DNA from: CPC320 sp002336405
Lineage (GTDB): Bacteria > Pseudomonadota > Alphaproteobacteria > Rhodobacterales > Rhodobacteraceae
Length of the DNA stretch: 64,000 nucleotides
NCBI GenBank assembly: GCA_949372595.1
Contig: CASIAN010000024.1
Span: forward strand, 1 to 64,000
Direction: 5' to 3'
The position numbers and the translations under genes were made by a program. Of the stretch, positions 16,819 through 25,905 are shown piece by piece. The notes under the pieces are model-generated. The model was not told where the DNA came from. It saw only the letters and a list, made by a program, of their open reading frames with translations, and made no database searches. Position 1 is the first letter of the stretch. Each line of letters opens with the position of its first letter.

Positions 16819-19383
16819 TTAGGCAATTACGTTTACCAGACCATCGCCCCGCAGGGCTATAGACTGTTCCACATTTTCAGGCAACTCCTGAGCAAAATCT
16901 AAATCATTTTGCTTAGGGGTATCTGATTTATCGGCATTATTGTCGTTTTCGGCGAAGGATCCGCTCGTATCAGCAGAGAATGAATTCAACCGCATTCCAG
17001 CACTCTCCAACAGCTGCGAAATTCGCCCTTCAGCGTCATTCAATAAAGCCGCGGTTGCGCCTGTTTCCGTCCGCATGCGAAGATCCATACCGCGACGGCT
17101 TTCGCTCAACGAAACGGTAATCTTACCCAGCGATGCTGGCTGAAGCGTGATCACCAAATTTCCGCCATTTGTCGGCATAGAGGCCACTCTGCGCACAAGG
17201 CTTTGTGTCCACCCTTGCTTTTGAACATCGACAATGCTGTTGCTCCAACGCTCGAGTGCCGCAAGATTTTGTGACGGTGTGGCAGTATTTGCCGCGCTGA
17301 CCGCCACAGTCTGCGGTTGAGCAGATCCAGCACTCACCGGCGCCATGATTTCGCTCAATGCCTGTTCGGCCTCGGTCGTTTCAGATGCTTCGGTAAATTC
17401 AGCCGCCAAAGGCAATGCTGCCTCTATTTGTGCGTTCCGCAAAATGCGTGGTTCCAATGTAGGAGCCGATTTCTGAGGCCGCGATTGGATGACAGTCTCT
17501 TCCAACTGGTCATCTAGCCCTTCCAGATCGACGTTGCTTTCAGCCGCCTTGCTTTCTTGACTGCGCTTCATCTGGTTGGCCATTTCAGCTTGAACTGGCG
17601 CGACTTGAGAAGCCAGCTCGGCCCCCTGCTTAACAACTGTTGCCTGGGTTGTGACCACAGGCGCAGAAATCGCCTTGATCTCGGAGCGTAAAGGACCATT
17701 CACATCAGCGACTTGCGCTTCTTTGGATGCTTTGGCGTTGACTAAATTTTGTTCAACTTTTGTTTTTGATACTGGTTTTTGCTGGGCTGTTGTAACATCG
17801 CTTTTTTCAGCCTCAAGGTCTGTTTGGGTCGCCATCGACTTCTGTGCGGAGTCAACTTGTGCAATCTTCTGCCCCTGAGAGGCCGCGACAGGCGCAGCAT
17901 CAGCTGCGACCACAGTTGCGGGCGCAGTTTTCACGACTGGAACTGTCACAATTGGCTTTGCCTCACTTTCCAGAGACGCCATCGGCTCTGCAGGGGCTGG
18001 CCTTACATTTGTAGACGCAAAAGCCTGATTGGCGTCAACAGAACGCCCGTCAGCCCGAATTTGCTGTGATTTTTCACTTTGCGCACCAACCTCATTTGCT
18101 TTCAGGCCAGCATCAGGCACCTTCACGCCGACCTCTGCCGTCTTCGCGCTGGCCTCTGGCGTCTTCACGCTGGCCTCTGACGTTTCGCGGCCTCTGACGT
18201 TTCACGCGGCCTCTGACGTCTTCACGCCGGCCTCTGCCGTCTTCACAGCCAAATCAGCCGCTTTCACCGCGCCGTCCTCGTCCAATACCATTGGTGCCTG
18301 AGCCGACATTGGCCGATCTACGCTTGCTGTGACCGCCCTTTGACCCTGGGCAGTAGATTGCGTGTCTGCGTGATGTTTGGCCACATTATTGGCCTCTTTT
18401 TGATTAGAGTTTTCCTTTGGAGACTGCTTGTCAGCCGCTCCGGCTAATCCGTCAGCAGTGATTTTTTGAATCGGTTTTTCAACTAAACCGGTATCTACAA
18501 CAGGCTTAGCAACTGCAGAAATGTCCGAAGAAGCCACGGCTGGCTCTGTCACGGTTAGTTTGCCGGGATTTTCCATTGAGGCAGCTTGTTTTCCATCCTT
18601 CACCACAACGCTATCAACAGCCCTATCGGCATCGGATATAGAGGGAGAAGTCACAACCGCCGAGACATTTGACACATTGCTAGCTTGTGCAGAGGTTTGG
18701 TTCTCAAAACCAGCTGCAACCTGAGCAGTATTTTGCGTGCTGGTGTTCAAATTCACATTCGGGGCCACGACGACTGCATTGTCTTCATCAATAGCGACAG
18801 CAGTGTCTTGGTCTTGGCCAGGCTCCAGTTTGCTCACGGCGGCAAGGGCAGTCGGTTCGGCAGGCTCGCCCGCATCACTGGTGGGACCACCTGTAGTTTC
18901 CACAGTCGCAACACTCACACCAAGAGGCTGTTGATCATCAATGAGTTCCACTGCATCTGCTAAGATAGCGTCTGGTCCAGCTGACAGGACGGTCCGGTCA
19001 ATGTTAATATCCGGTTCGCTGACGTCGAGCGCCACAGCTTTTATCGGCCCCGTTACCTGCGGAGAAGTACCGGGCTCAAGGCCCTCGCCTGCCCCGTCTT
19101 CCGAATTCGAAACGCCAGGTTTAGGGCGAAATATTTTCAAGGCCAAAGGATCACCCGAAACGGTCAAAGTGTCATCTGAACTCAATTTGTGATTAGTGTC
19201 TTCGACGCCATTTGAGCCGTTTCTACCTTGCTGCTGTTCTTCACCAGCACCTGAATTGCCTTGTGACGCCAAAATGACCTGCGCAAAATCGAGCGCAGAG
19301 CTTTCAGCTCCGTCCGGACTGGTCGGCCCCGCAGCAATTTGCAATACTGAACTGACCGTCGTATTTACGCTTTTTGGTTCCAT
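16819..19383 (-). pseudogene. fliK: Flagellar hook-length control protein FliK, interrupted by an in-frame stop
   Basis: Two segments, 19383-18202 and 18168-16819, lie in the same reading frame and together make an Ala/Val/Thr/Ser-rich protein of about 850 residues. The second half ends with the FliK C-terminal domain: LVITLQPASLGKITVSLSES then a leucine-rich helix with LLNDAEGRISQLLESAGM. A TGA at 18202-18204 separates the two parts, inside a 21-bp tandem repeat in which one unit has lost 2 bases and the next 4, so the frame is restored afterwards. FliK measures hook length by its N-terminal part. Either this copy is disabled, or the stop is read through, or the repeat was assembled wrongly. 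The N-terminus starts MEPKSVNTTV, with a sigma-54-type promoter upstream. Confidence 0.8.
18140..18259 (-). repeat. 21-bp tandem repeats in fliK, two units shortened
   Basis: Units at 18140-18160, 18161-18181, 18218-18238 and a diverged 18239-18259 are 21 bp and encode heptapeptides of the type VKTxEAG. The units 18182-18198 and 18199-18217 are only 17 and 19 bp. The shortening creates the TGA at 18202. The net loss of 6 bases keeps the flanks in frame. Confidence 0.8.
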
Positions 19384-19431
19384 TTTCGCCTCGGTTAAAG
19401 GTTACCGCTCAAACAAACTTAAAATTAGGGT

Positions 19432-19446
19432 GCAACCTTCATGCCA
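19432..19446 (-). promoter_or_regulatory. Sigma-54-type promoter of the fliK operon
   Basis: On the minus strand TGGCAT-N5-TTGC, 9 of 10 consensus positions with correct spacing, lies about 50 bases before the fliK ATG and just after fliJ. It would drive fliKLMNOPQR, flhB and the four genes behind flhB. Confidence 0.75.
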
Positions 19447-19469
19447 GATCGTCTATTGGGCCCAGATAT

Positions 19470-19898
19470 TCACCGCTTTGTCACACTTCGGGCAGGCAAA
19501 GAGGCCAGATCTTTATCAAATTTCTTTTCCCGTGCAGATACAGCAAATTCCTTGGCCTTCTCTTCAGTGCGTTTTTTGTGATAACTAACAGATAGAATTT
19601 TTGCTTTAAGCGGTGCTACTTCCGTTACCATAAAGTCATATCTGCCCTGCACCATTTCGGCTTCTTCTTCGATCCGCGTAAGATACCAGCGATCTGTCTG
19701 CAATTGGGTTGCATCAATACCAGTGGCGGTGGATTTGGCGTGGTGCGTCTCTCGTAAACCCTCTAATTGCTCAAGCAACTCTTTCAAGCTCGCTATCTCT
19801 TCCTGCATGGTTTTTAACTGTGCGCTCAATTTGGACAGTTCCATCTGATCGCGGCGCGACAGGTTTTTAAAGAGCCGTGACTTTCTTACTTCTTCCAC
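19470..19898 (-). CDS. fliJ: Flagellar export chaperone-like protein FliJ
   Basis: The 142-residue, highly charged, all-helical protein has long heptad patterns (SKLSAQLKTMQEEIASLKELLEQLEGL) typical of FliJ, which sits as a coiled coil inside the FliI ring and passes substrates to the gate. Sequence conservation of FliJ is low; length, charge and position after fliI support the name. The GTG start overlaps the fliI stop (TAGTG). It is the last gene of the fleT-led transcript before the fliK promoter. Confidence 0.8.
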   Translation of the reverse strand: MEEVRKSRLFKNLSRRDQMELSKLSAQLKTMQEEIASLKELLEQLEGLRETHHAKSTATGIDATQLQTDRWYLTRIEEEAEMVQGRYDFMVTEVAPLKAKILSVSYHKKRTEEKAKEFAVSAREKKFDKDLASLPARSVTKR

Positions 19899-21226
19899 TA
19901 GGTACCCGCGACTGCAAGAAGATCCCTTATGCTGGTTTTGAAATCAGCACGACTGTCCGGTCGCTGGGAAATAAATTCAACAATTTTTGGCCAGAGTTTT
20001 ACTGCCTGATCCAAATCTGCATCCTGACCTTCGGCGTAACCGCCCATAAGCATCAGATCGCGGTTTTCCATATATAGGCTAACAAGCTGCCGCACACGCC
20101 GCGCCGCAGCCAAATGTTTAGGATCAACAATGTCATTCATCACCCGGCTGATCGAGGCCGAAATATCCACTGCTGGATAAATTCCCATTTGCGCATTGGC
20201 GCGGCTGAGCACCACATGCCCATCCAAAATCGCCCGCGCCGAATCCACGACAGGATCGTTGGTATCGTCGCCATCGGCCAAGACCGTATAAATCCCAGTG
20301 ATAGATCCGCCAGCCGTGGTATCACCCATACCCGCGCGTTCGACCAAAGATGGAATAAGCGACATCACAGACGCCGGATAGCCCTTGGCTGTTGGTTGCT
20401 CGCCCAGCGCCAGACCAATTTCACGCCGCGCATGCGCCACACGAGTAAGAGAATCCATGATCAGCAAGACATGCTTGCCTTGATCACGAAAATGCTCGGC
20501 CAGGGCCGAGGCGCGATGTGCGGCCCTGATGCGCAATAGTGGCGAACGGTCCGCCGGTACCGCAATCACACAAAGGCGCTTGCGGGTTTCTTCATTCAGC
20601 ATACCACGAACCAGATCACCCACTTCGCGGGCCCGCTCGCCAATCATGCCGACAATAATGACATCTGCGGTTGAAAATCGCGCCATCATGCTCAAAAGAA
20701 CTGATTTCCCCACACCCGAACCGGCGATAATGCCAATTCTTTGACCGCGACCAATGGTCAGCATGCCGTTCACGGCACGCACGCCGACGTCCATCACACT
20801 GAGCACCCCACCGCGCGACAAAGGGTTAAGCATTCTGCCCTGTAAAGGCCGCTTATAAGCTCCTACTGGGGCTGGCAAACCATCCAGCGGCTCGCCCAAA
20901 GCATCAACCACTCGGCCCAAATATTCATCACCAGCATCTATGTCGATGCCTTCATCAGATAGGCTCACCCGCACGCCAGCATGAATTCTGGCACCCTGTT
21001 CGTATAACACCAACTGGTTGCGACCCTCGGAATATCCAATCACTTCCGCTTTCACCGTATCGCCACTGGCCGTTTCCACGTCACAGACCGAGCCTACCGA
21101 GACCGGGAAACCGTCGCACTCGAGAACCAGACCATCAAACCGACTGACATGCCCAGAGAGCGCCGTGTTACGACTGCCACCGACGGTGGAAATATCGCCC
21201 AAAAGTTTTCCTGTGAGATCAATCAT
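19898..21226 (-). CDS. fliI: Flagellum-specific ATPase FliI
   Basis: The 442-residue protein (446 from a TTG at 21238) is an F1-beta-like ATPase that energises export. Visible are Walker A (GIIAGSGVGKSVLL), the VGMIGERAREVG segment, Walker B around HVLLIMDSLTRVAHARREIGLALGEQPTAKGYPASV (split by a few residues), and SLVERAGMGDTTAGGSITGIYTVL. I prefer ATG 21226 (MIDLTGKLLGD), which overlaps the fliH stop. It acts with FliH and FliJ encoded on both sides. Confidence 0.93.
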   Translation of the reverse strand: MIDLTGKLLGDISTVGGSRNTALSGHVSRFDGLVLECDGFPVSVGSVCDVETASGDTVKAEVIGYSEGRNQLVLYEQGARIHAGVRVSLSDEGIDIDAGDEYLGRVVDALGEPLDGLPAPVGAYKRPLQGRMLNPLSRGGVLSVMDVGVRAVNGMLTIGRGQRIGIIAGSGVGKSVLLSMMARFSTADVIIVGMIGERAREVGDLVRGMLNEETRKRLCVIAVPADRSPLLRIRAAHRASALAEHFRDQGKHVLLIMDSLTRVAHARREIGLALGEQPTAKGYPASVMSLIPSLVERAGMGDTTAGGSITGIYTVLADGDDTNDPVVDSARAILDGHVVLSRANAQMGIYPAVDISASISRVMNDIVDPKHLAAARRVRQLVSLYMENRDLMLMGGYAEGQDADLDQAVKLWPKIVEFISQRPDSRADFKTSIRDLLAVAGT

Positions 21227-22616
21227 CCTTCGAGGCAACCTTATCTGTTGCTGCGTCTGACACAGGTTCGTCTTCTACAACGTCGTGTTCAATCTGATCT
21301 GCTGTCGTGTTTGGCGCAGCCACATCCGGGGTAGCGTCCGCGGCAACTTCAACTGCTACAGTTTCCTGCGCCGACTGTTCAACTGCAACCTTTGGCACAT
21401 CTTTTTCGATTGTGGCATCGGGCGCGCCCTGGTGAGCTGCCGCATCTGGTACAGCCTTGGCAGTGTCTTGTGCAGCCATTGTTACGATGGATGCCTCGGA
21501 TTTTGGGGTTGGACTTTCAGTGGCCTGCGCAACCTCATGACCACCCCCCTGCCCGCCCGCACCTTGGTCAGCAGCATCCCCATTCAGTTTGGCCGTGGCC
21601 ACAGCGTCGGGTTCAGGCACATCTGGCGGTGTCAAGTTTTTGAACAAATCCGAGATTTCTCCGCCGCCGACACGCATTTTAACGTCTCCTCGGCCCAGCC
21701 GAGCATCCACGCGCATCTTGATCTGTGAGAGATCTTTATAATCAGGCAGTCCCGTGTTTATGACATCTAAGTCCGCCTGACAGACGAACAGTTCGCGCTT
21801 GCCAGACATATGTTGCACATTGCGCAACATCGTCTCTAATCGGTCCAAAAACGGCTCTGGAAAATTATCTATCTGACTTCCTGCACGTTCTGTTGCCAAA
21901 CTAAGCACAGACTGCCTTATCTGTGCAGATAGCAGGTCTATATCCAACAGCTCGGGGTCCGATAGCGCCCCAACGAGACGGTCAAGATCGGCGATACGTT
22001 CGGCTAATTCTGCCTCGCGCTCGCTCTCAGTCATTGCTTTACCGGCTGAAAACCCTTCGTCATACGCCTCTTCGCGTATCTTTTGTTTTTGCGTCTCATC
22101 AATCACTGGCGGCGCTGCAGGCGCCAGATTTAGCGGTGCCGCCTGCACTGGATCAGCCGCACCAGGCTCAGCTGTTTCCAAACCTTCAACCATCACCGTC
22201 GTACCGCCGGGGTCGTTTAAAGGATCAGCGACATCATCCGATGCAGCGCTCGCATTAGCCGCTTGGTTGTCTGGCGGAGATGCGGGGCTGGCGCCTCCAT
22301 CAGTCGTATCAACTGATTGCAGCGCTTCATCCCATCCATCGGGGTCACCACTATCGTTTGCGATCGCCTTTGCAACTGTATCATCTTTAGCAGAGGACGC
22401 AGTCAGCTCTTCAATGACCGGATCAGGCGTCAGATCAACTGGGGGGGCCACCTCGTTCCAACTTACCTTACGAAAGGACTCACCGCCATCTTTTGCTTCG
22501 CCCGGCTTGAGAATAAAAGCAGCCTCACGGGCTTTGGCCATCGCTTTAGAGACGTTGAATGCACTCAGCGGTGAGCCGCCTAAATCAAACTCACCAACGA
22601 GTTTACTCTTTGCCAT
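21219..22616 (-). CDS. fliH: Flagellar assembly protein FliH, with long N- and C-terminal extensions
   Basis: The FliH core is in the middle, about residues 175-325: a coiled-coil with EEAYDEGFSAGKAMTESEREAEL, then the C-terminal-type domain (LLSAQIRQSVLSLATERAG ... MRVDARLGRGDVKMRVGGGEISDLFKNL). FliH is normally about 230 residues and ends there. Here 465 residues include an acidic, Ala/Pro-rich N-terminal region of about 170 residues and an Ala/Asp/Val-rich tail of about 135. FliH holds FliI at the export gate. The ATG overlaps the fliG stop (TAATG). Confidence 0.85.
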   Translation of the reverse strand: MAKSKLVGEFDLGGSPLSAFNVSKAMAKAREAAFILKPGEAKDGGESFRKVSWNEVAPPVDLTPDPVIEELTASSAKDDTVAKAIANDSGDPDGWDEALQSVDTTDGGASPASPPDNQAANASAASDDVADPLNDPGGTTVMVEGLETAEPGAADPVQAAPLNLAPAAPPVIDETQKQKIREEAYDEGFSAGKAMTESEREAELAERIADLDRLVGALSDPELLDIDLLSAQIRQSVLSLATERAGSQIDNFPEPFLDRLETMLRNVQHMSGKRELFVCQADLDVINTGLPDYKDLSQIKMRVDARLGRGDVKMRVGGGEISDLFKNLTPPDVPEPDAVATAKLNGDAADQGAGGQGGGHEVAQATESPTPKSEASIVTMAAQDTAKAVPDAAAHQGAPDATIEKDVPKVAVEQSAQETVAVEVAADATPDVAAPNTTADQIEHDVVEDEPVSDAATDKVASKDD

Positions 22617-23644
22617 TAGACCATCTCTTCGCCACCACGTCCGGCCAGAACAATCGTTCCGTCATCAGACATTTTCCGCGCGACCGCAATGACATTTTTC
22701 TGCGCGTCCTGCACTTCTGTCAAACGCACGGGGCCCAGCGTTTCCATTTCGTCTCTGAGATTAGCTGCGGCACGCGTCGACATACATCCGAACAGTTTTT
22801 CCTGCAGATTTTGGTCGGAGCCCTTGAGCGCCATAATCAGATCTTCTGGGTCTGTAGCCCGAAGAAGGGTTTGAAGAGAACGCTCGTCAGACATGATAAG
22901 GTTATCAAAGGTAAACATATTATCTTGGATCGCCGTCATCAGATCTTTGTCGTGCTTTTTAATCACCCCAAGTATACGTTTTTCCATCGTCTCTTTGGTA
23001 AAGTTCATAATTTTAGACGCCGCGGCCACACCGCCAACTTGCGATGAGCGCAAATTGGTATTGGCTTTAAACTTGCTAAGCATAACTTGCTCAAGTTCTT
23101 TCAAGGCGTTGGGATCAACCGTCTCCAGTGTTGCAATCCGCAATATCACTTCCGCCTGCATGTCCTCGCTGAGCAAATTAAGCACGTCAGACGCCATGCC
23201 GTATTCTAAATATGATACCACCAATGCCACAATTTGGGGATGTTCGTCCGTAATCAGTTCTGCAATTGACCGCGCTTCCATCCAGTCAAGAATTTCAATC
23301 GGCCGATTGCTGTCTGCGGGTGTGATCCGGCTCAAAACCGATTGAGCTTTGTCATCCCCTAACGCCCGTTTAAGGACATTCTGAATATAGTTTCCAGCCC
23401 CAAGCCCAAGGCTCGTTTGTTGTTTCATCAGGGTCAGAAACTCATCCAAAACTGCGTTTACAGCCTCTTGGTCAACCCCGGACACAGCGTACATCGCCGT
23501 CCCCAAATGCTGCACCTCTCGCGGACTCAGGTTCTGAAAGATTTCAGCAGCCTGTTCCTCACCCAAGAGCATCATCAAAATCGCAGATTTTTCAGTCCCA
23601 CTTAAATTTCCGGTTAAAGATGAATCACTTTCTGCTTCTGCCAT
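22616..23644 (-). CDS. fliG: Flagellar motor switch protein FliG
   Basis: The 342-residue protein has the three FliG domains: N-terminal (GTEKSAILMMLLGEEQAAEIFQ), middle with the EHPQ motif (DEHPQIVALVVSYLE), and the C-terminal torque domain with charged helix (DERSLQTLLRATDPEDLIMALKG) ending in VAVARKMSDDGTI. It connects the FliF ring to FliM and touches MotA. Normal family length (about 330). Confidence 0.94.
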   Translation of the reverse strand: MAEAESDSSLTGNLSGTEKSAILMMLLGEEQAAEIFQNLSPREVQHLGTAMYAVSGVDQEAVNAVLDEFLTLMKQQTSLGLGAGNYIQNVLKRALGDDKAQSVLSRITPADSNRPIEILDWMEARSIAELITDEHPQIVALVVSYLEYGMASDVLNLLSEDMQAEVILRIATLETVDPNALKELEQVMLSKFKANTNLRSSQVGGVAAASKIMNFTKETMEKRILGVIKKHDKDLMTAIQDNMFTFDNLIMSDERSLQTLLRATDPEDLIMALKGSDQNLQEKLFGCMSTRAAANLRDEMETLGPVRLTEVQDAQKNVIAVARKMSDDGTIVLAGRGGEEMV

Positions 23645-23665
23645 ATTGTCCTCATAGCCCTTGGT

Positions 23666-25501
23666 TTATGATTTATCCATTTCGTCCTGCATCATGGCTT
23701 TAAACACGTTGGATACGCGCGCAGCTTCATCGGACACGATCATACGGATCACCGCAACCTTATCGTCATAACTGTTGGCAGTATCAAGCATTTCAGCAGA
23801 AACCCCAGATGTCTTTTTGGGTTTCAGCTTCGCCTTCATCTCTTCCAAGGTCAGACCTTCGTCAACCTCGATCAGATCCATATCGATTTCTTCACCATCT
23901 TGATCAGTGATCAGTGCACCCATGCCCACTTCACCACTTGGGATCAGCAGACGGCTCATCAATGGCCGCACAACACCAAGCGCGACGACTGCCAAAATCA
24001 ACACTGTGATCATATTTTGGGCCATATCACGCATCCAGCGGTCTTCGTACCAAGCCGTCGACACACCCTCTGAAAGCTCCATAATGAATGGGCGGCTGGT
24101 GATGTTTACGCTGTCTCCACGCGTGATGTTAAGACCTACGGCGTTTTGAACCAGCTTCTCTAATTCAACCCGGCTCTCGTCGGATAGTTTTGTCGGCTCT
24201 GGAACGACACCATCAGGACCCGCCACTGGAGCCGGCTCACGCAACAAAACGGCAACATGAATGCGCTCAATCTGCGCAGAAGGTGCCTTCTGGCTGACAA
24301 TTTGCCGACTTATTTCATAATTTCGGGTCTGTTTTTCAGCGCTGTGGAACGGATCAGCCGACAGCGGTGCTGGCACAGAAGTCACAGCAGCGTCAGTTGT
24401 TCCATTGGGCGGTAGGAGCCTGCTCTGCGCACCACCTTGAGTTCCGGCGGGAAGTTCGGCGTCATCGGCGCCAGCAGCTGGGTTGTTCAGGGTTGCCTGT
24501 GCAGGCACACTGTTGGCCAACGCGCCAGGAACGCCGCGCGCTCTGCGCTCTGTACCTTTTTCAGATGTGCTTTGTTCGCTGATCAATGCAACCGCGTCAG
24601 GCAAAACCCGATCTTCGGTGATTTCTCTGCGCGTAAAGTCGATATCAAGATTAACTTGTGCAGAAATGTTACCAACACCCACTATAGGTGTTAACAGCGC
24701 TTCAATCCGAGATTTGTAAATCCCCTCCAAACGCAATCTGTACTGTAGCTGTTTATCCGATAGGTTAGAGGCCGGATCGTCTATGTGATCTGAAAGAAGT
24801 CTACCGTTCTGATCTACAACCGTCACGCCACTTTTAGGGAGATTTGGTATCGAGGACGACACCAGATTAACAATAGCGACTACTTGCTGACTGCTTAAGG
24901 AGCGACCGGGATTGAGTTGGGCAAAAACCGAAGCCGTTGGCTTTTGAGCGTTGCGCGCGAAAGCCGATTTCTCGGGGATTGCCAAATGAACGCGTGCCGA
25001 AGCAATCACGTCGATTTCCGCAATAGAGCGAGCCAATTCAACCTCTTGCGTCTGCTTCAAGCGCATACCTTCGACAGACCGGCTGGTTCCCATGGGCATA
25101 TCGCTCAGGGTGCTATATCCATCCGGCACCGAGCTTGGCAGCCCCTGCGCCGCAAGATTTAGCCGCGCACTGTGATAATCACCAACTGGAACGGTAATCT
25201 CGCCGGTTGCCGCATCCACCTGCACATCTGTGCCACTGTTCCGCAAAGTTTCAAGAACCTTTGCCTTTTCCGTTTCTGGAAGTGAAGCAAATAGCGTCGT
25301 TCGATCAGGGGTCTGTAGTACGATGTAGAAAATCAGGCCAGCGATTACCAACACGGCCGCCGCAATTGTCGGCAGGGCCCTTTGCACGCCAGGTTGCGTG
25401 TAAAACACGCGGGCACTGGACACCATAATGCCCATTCTCGGCATTAGTCCGCCTTCGCCCATACGTGGCGCCATTGATGTCGATCCGCTGGTGTCAGTCA
25501 T
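23666..25501 (-). CDS. fliF: Flagellar MS-ring protein FliF
   Basis: The 611-residue protein has a first membrane helix about residues 45-66 (TIAAAVLVIAGLIFYIVLQ), the periplasmic ring-building motifs (SARLNLAAQGLP, GMRLKQTQEVELARSI, RVHLAIPEKSAF), a second helix about 500 (MITVLILAVVALGVVRPLMSR) and a cytoplasmic C-terminus (SNVFKAMMQDE) that binds FliG. Length is slightly above the usual 560. The 21 bases between it and fliG indicate one transcript. Confidence 0.94.
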   Translation of the reverse strand: MTDTSGSTSMAPRMGEGGLMPRMGIMVSSARVFYTQPGVQRALPTIAAAVLVIAGLIFYIVLQTPDRTTLFASLPETEKAKVLETLRNSGTDVQVDAATGEITVPVGDYHSARLNLAAQGLPSSVPDGYSTLSDMPMGTSRSVEGMRLKQTQEVELARSIAEIDVIASARVHLAIPEKSAFARNAQKPTASVFAQLNPGRSLSSQQVVAIVNLVSSSIPNLPKSGVTVVDQNGRLLSDHIDDPASNLSDKQLQYRLRLEGIYKSRIEALLTPIVGVGNISAQVNLDIDFTRREITEDRVLPDAVALISEQSTSEKGTERRARGVPGALANSVPAQATLNNPAAGADDAELPAGTQGGAQSRLLPPNGTTDAAVTSVPAPLSADPFHSAEKQTRNYEISRQIVSQKAPSAQIERIHVAVLLREPAPVAGPDGVVPEPTKLSDESRVELEKLVQNAVGLNITRGDSVNITSRPFIMELSEGVSTAWYEDRWMRDMAQNMITVLILAVVALGVVRPLMSRLLIPSGEVGMGALITDQDGEEIDMDLIEVDEGLTLEEMKAKLKPKKTSGVSAEMLDTANSYDDKVAVIRMIVSDEAARVSNVFKAMMQDEMDKS

Positions 25502-25545
25502 CTAATTTAGTCCCCAGTCTTTATGCAATAGGCCTGTCAAACGCA

Positions 25546-25890
25546 TTAAACAGGCATATTTAAAATGTCTTTATAAGCGCTCAGCGCTTTGTTGCGGAAG
25601 TTGAGCGCCAATTGAAACCCCAACGATGAAACCTGCTGAGCGACCATTACTTTAGCGAGGTCATTCTCTTTTCCAAGTTCATAGTTCTGTGTCATTGTTT
25701 TTGAGGTGTTTTGGGCCTCAGCTACAGAATTTATTGAGTCTGCAAATCGGTCGGCAAAACTCGGTTCACTGGTCTTTGCAAGCGACCCAAGGCTATCGAG
25801 TCTATTAAACATGTCATCAGCCCGACGCATCGCAACCTCTTGCACGCGTGAACCTGAAGCAATTCCATCTATAGAAAGTCCCGAACTCAT
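25546..25890 (-). CDS. fliE: Flagellar basal-body protein FliE
   Basis: This 114-residue helical protein has the conserved FliE end region (NDLAKVMVAQQVSSLGFQLALNFRNKALSAYKDILNM). FliE joins the MS-ring to the rod and is the first exported subunit. It starts 15 bases after fleT, so fleT-fliEFGHIJ form one operon. Confidence 0.92.
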   Translation of the reverse strand: MSSGLSIDGIASGSRVQEVAMRRADDMFNRLDSLGSLAKTSEPSFADRFADSINSVAEAQNTSKTMTQNYELGKENDLAKVMVAQQVSSLGFQLALNFRNKALSAYKDILNMPV

Positions 25891-25905
25891 AGTTTTATCC
25901 TTTTC

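Noticed and set aside
16819..18168. Second half of fliK as an independent gene from GTG 18168
   Set aside because: No ribosome-binding site precedes the GTG, which lies in the tandem repeat. Frame and content continue those of the upstream half.
25510..25545. Sigma-54 site before fliF
   Set aside because: TGACAG-N5-TTGC lacks the invariant GG of the -24 element.
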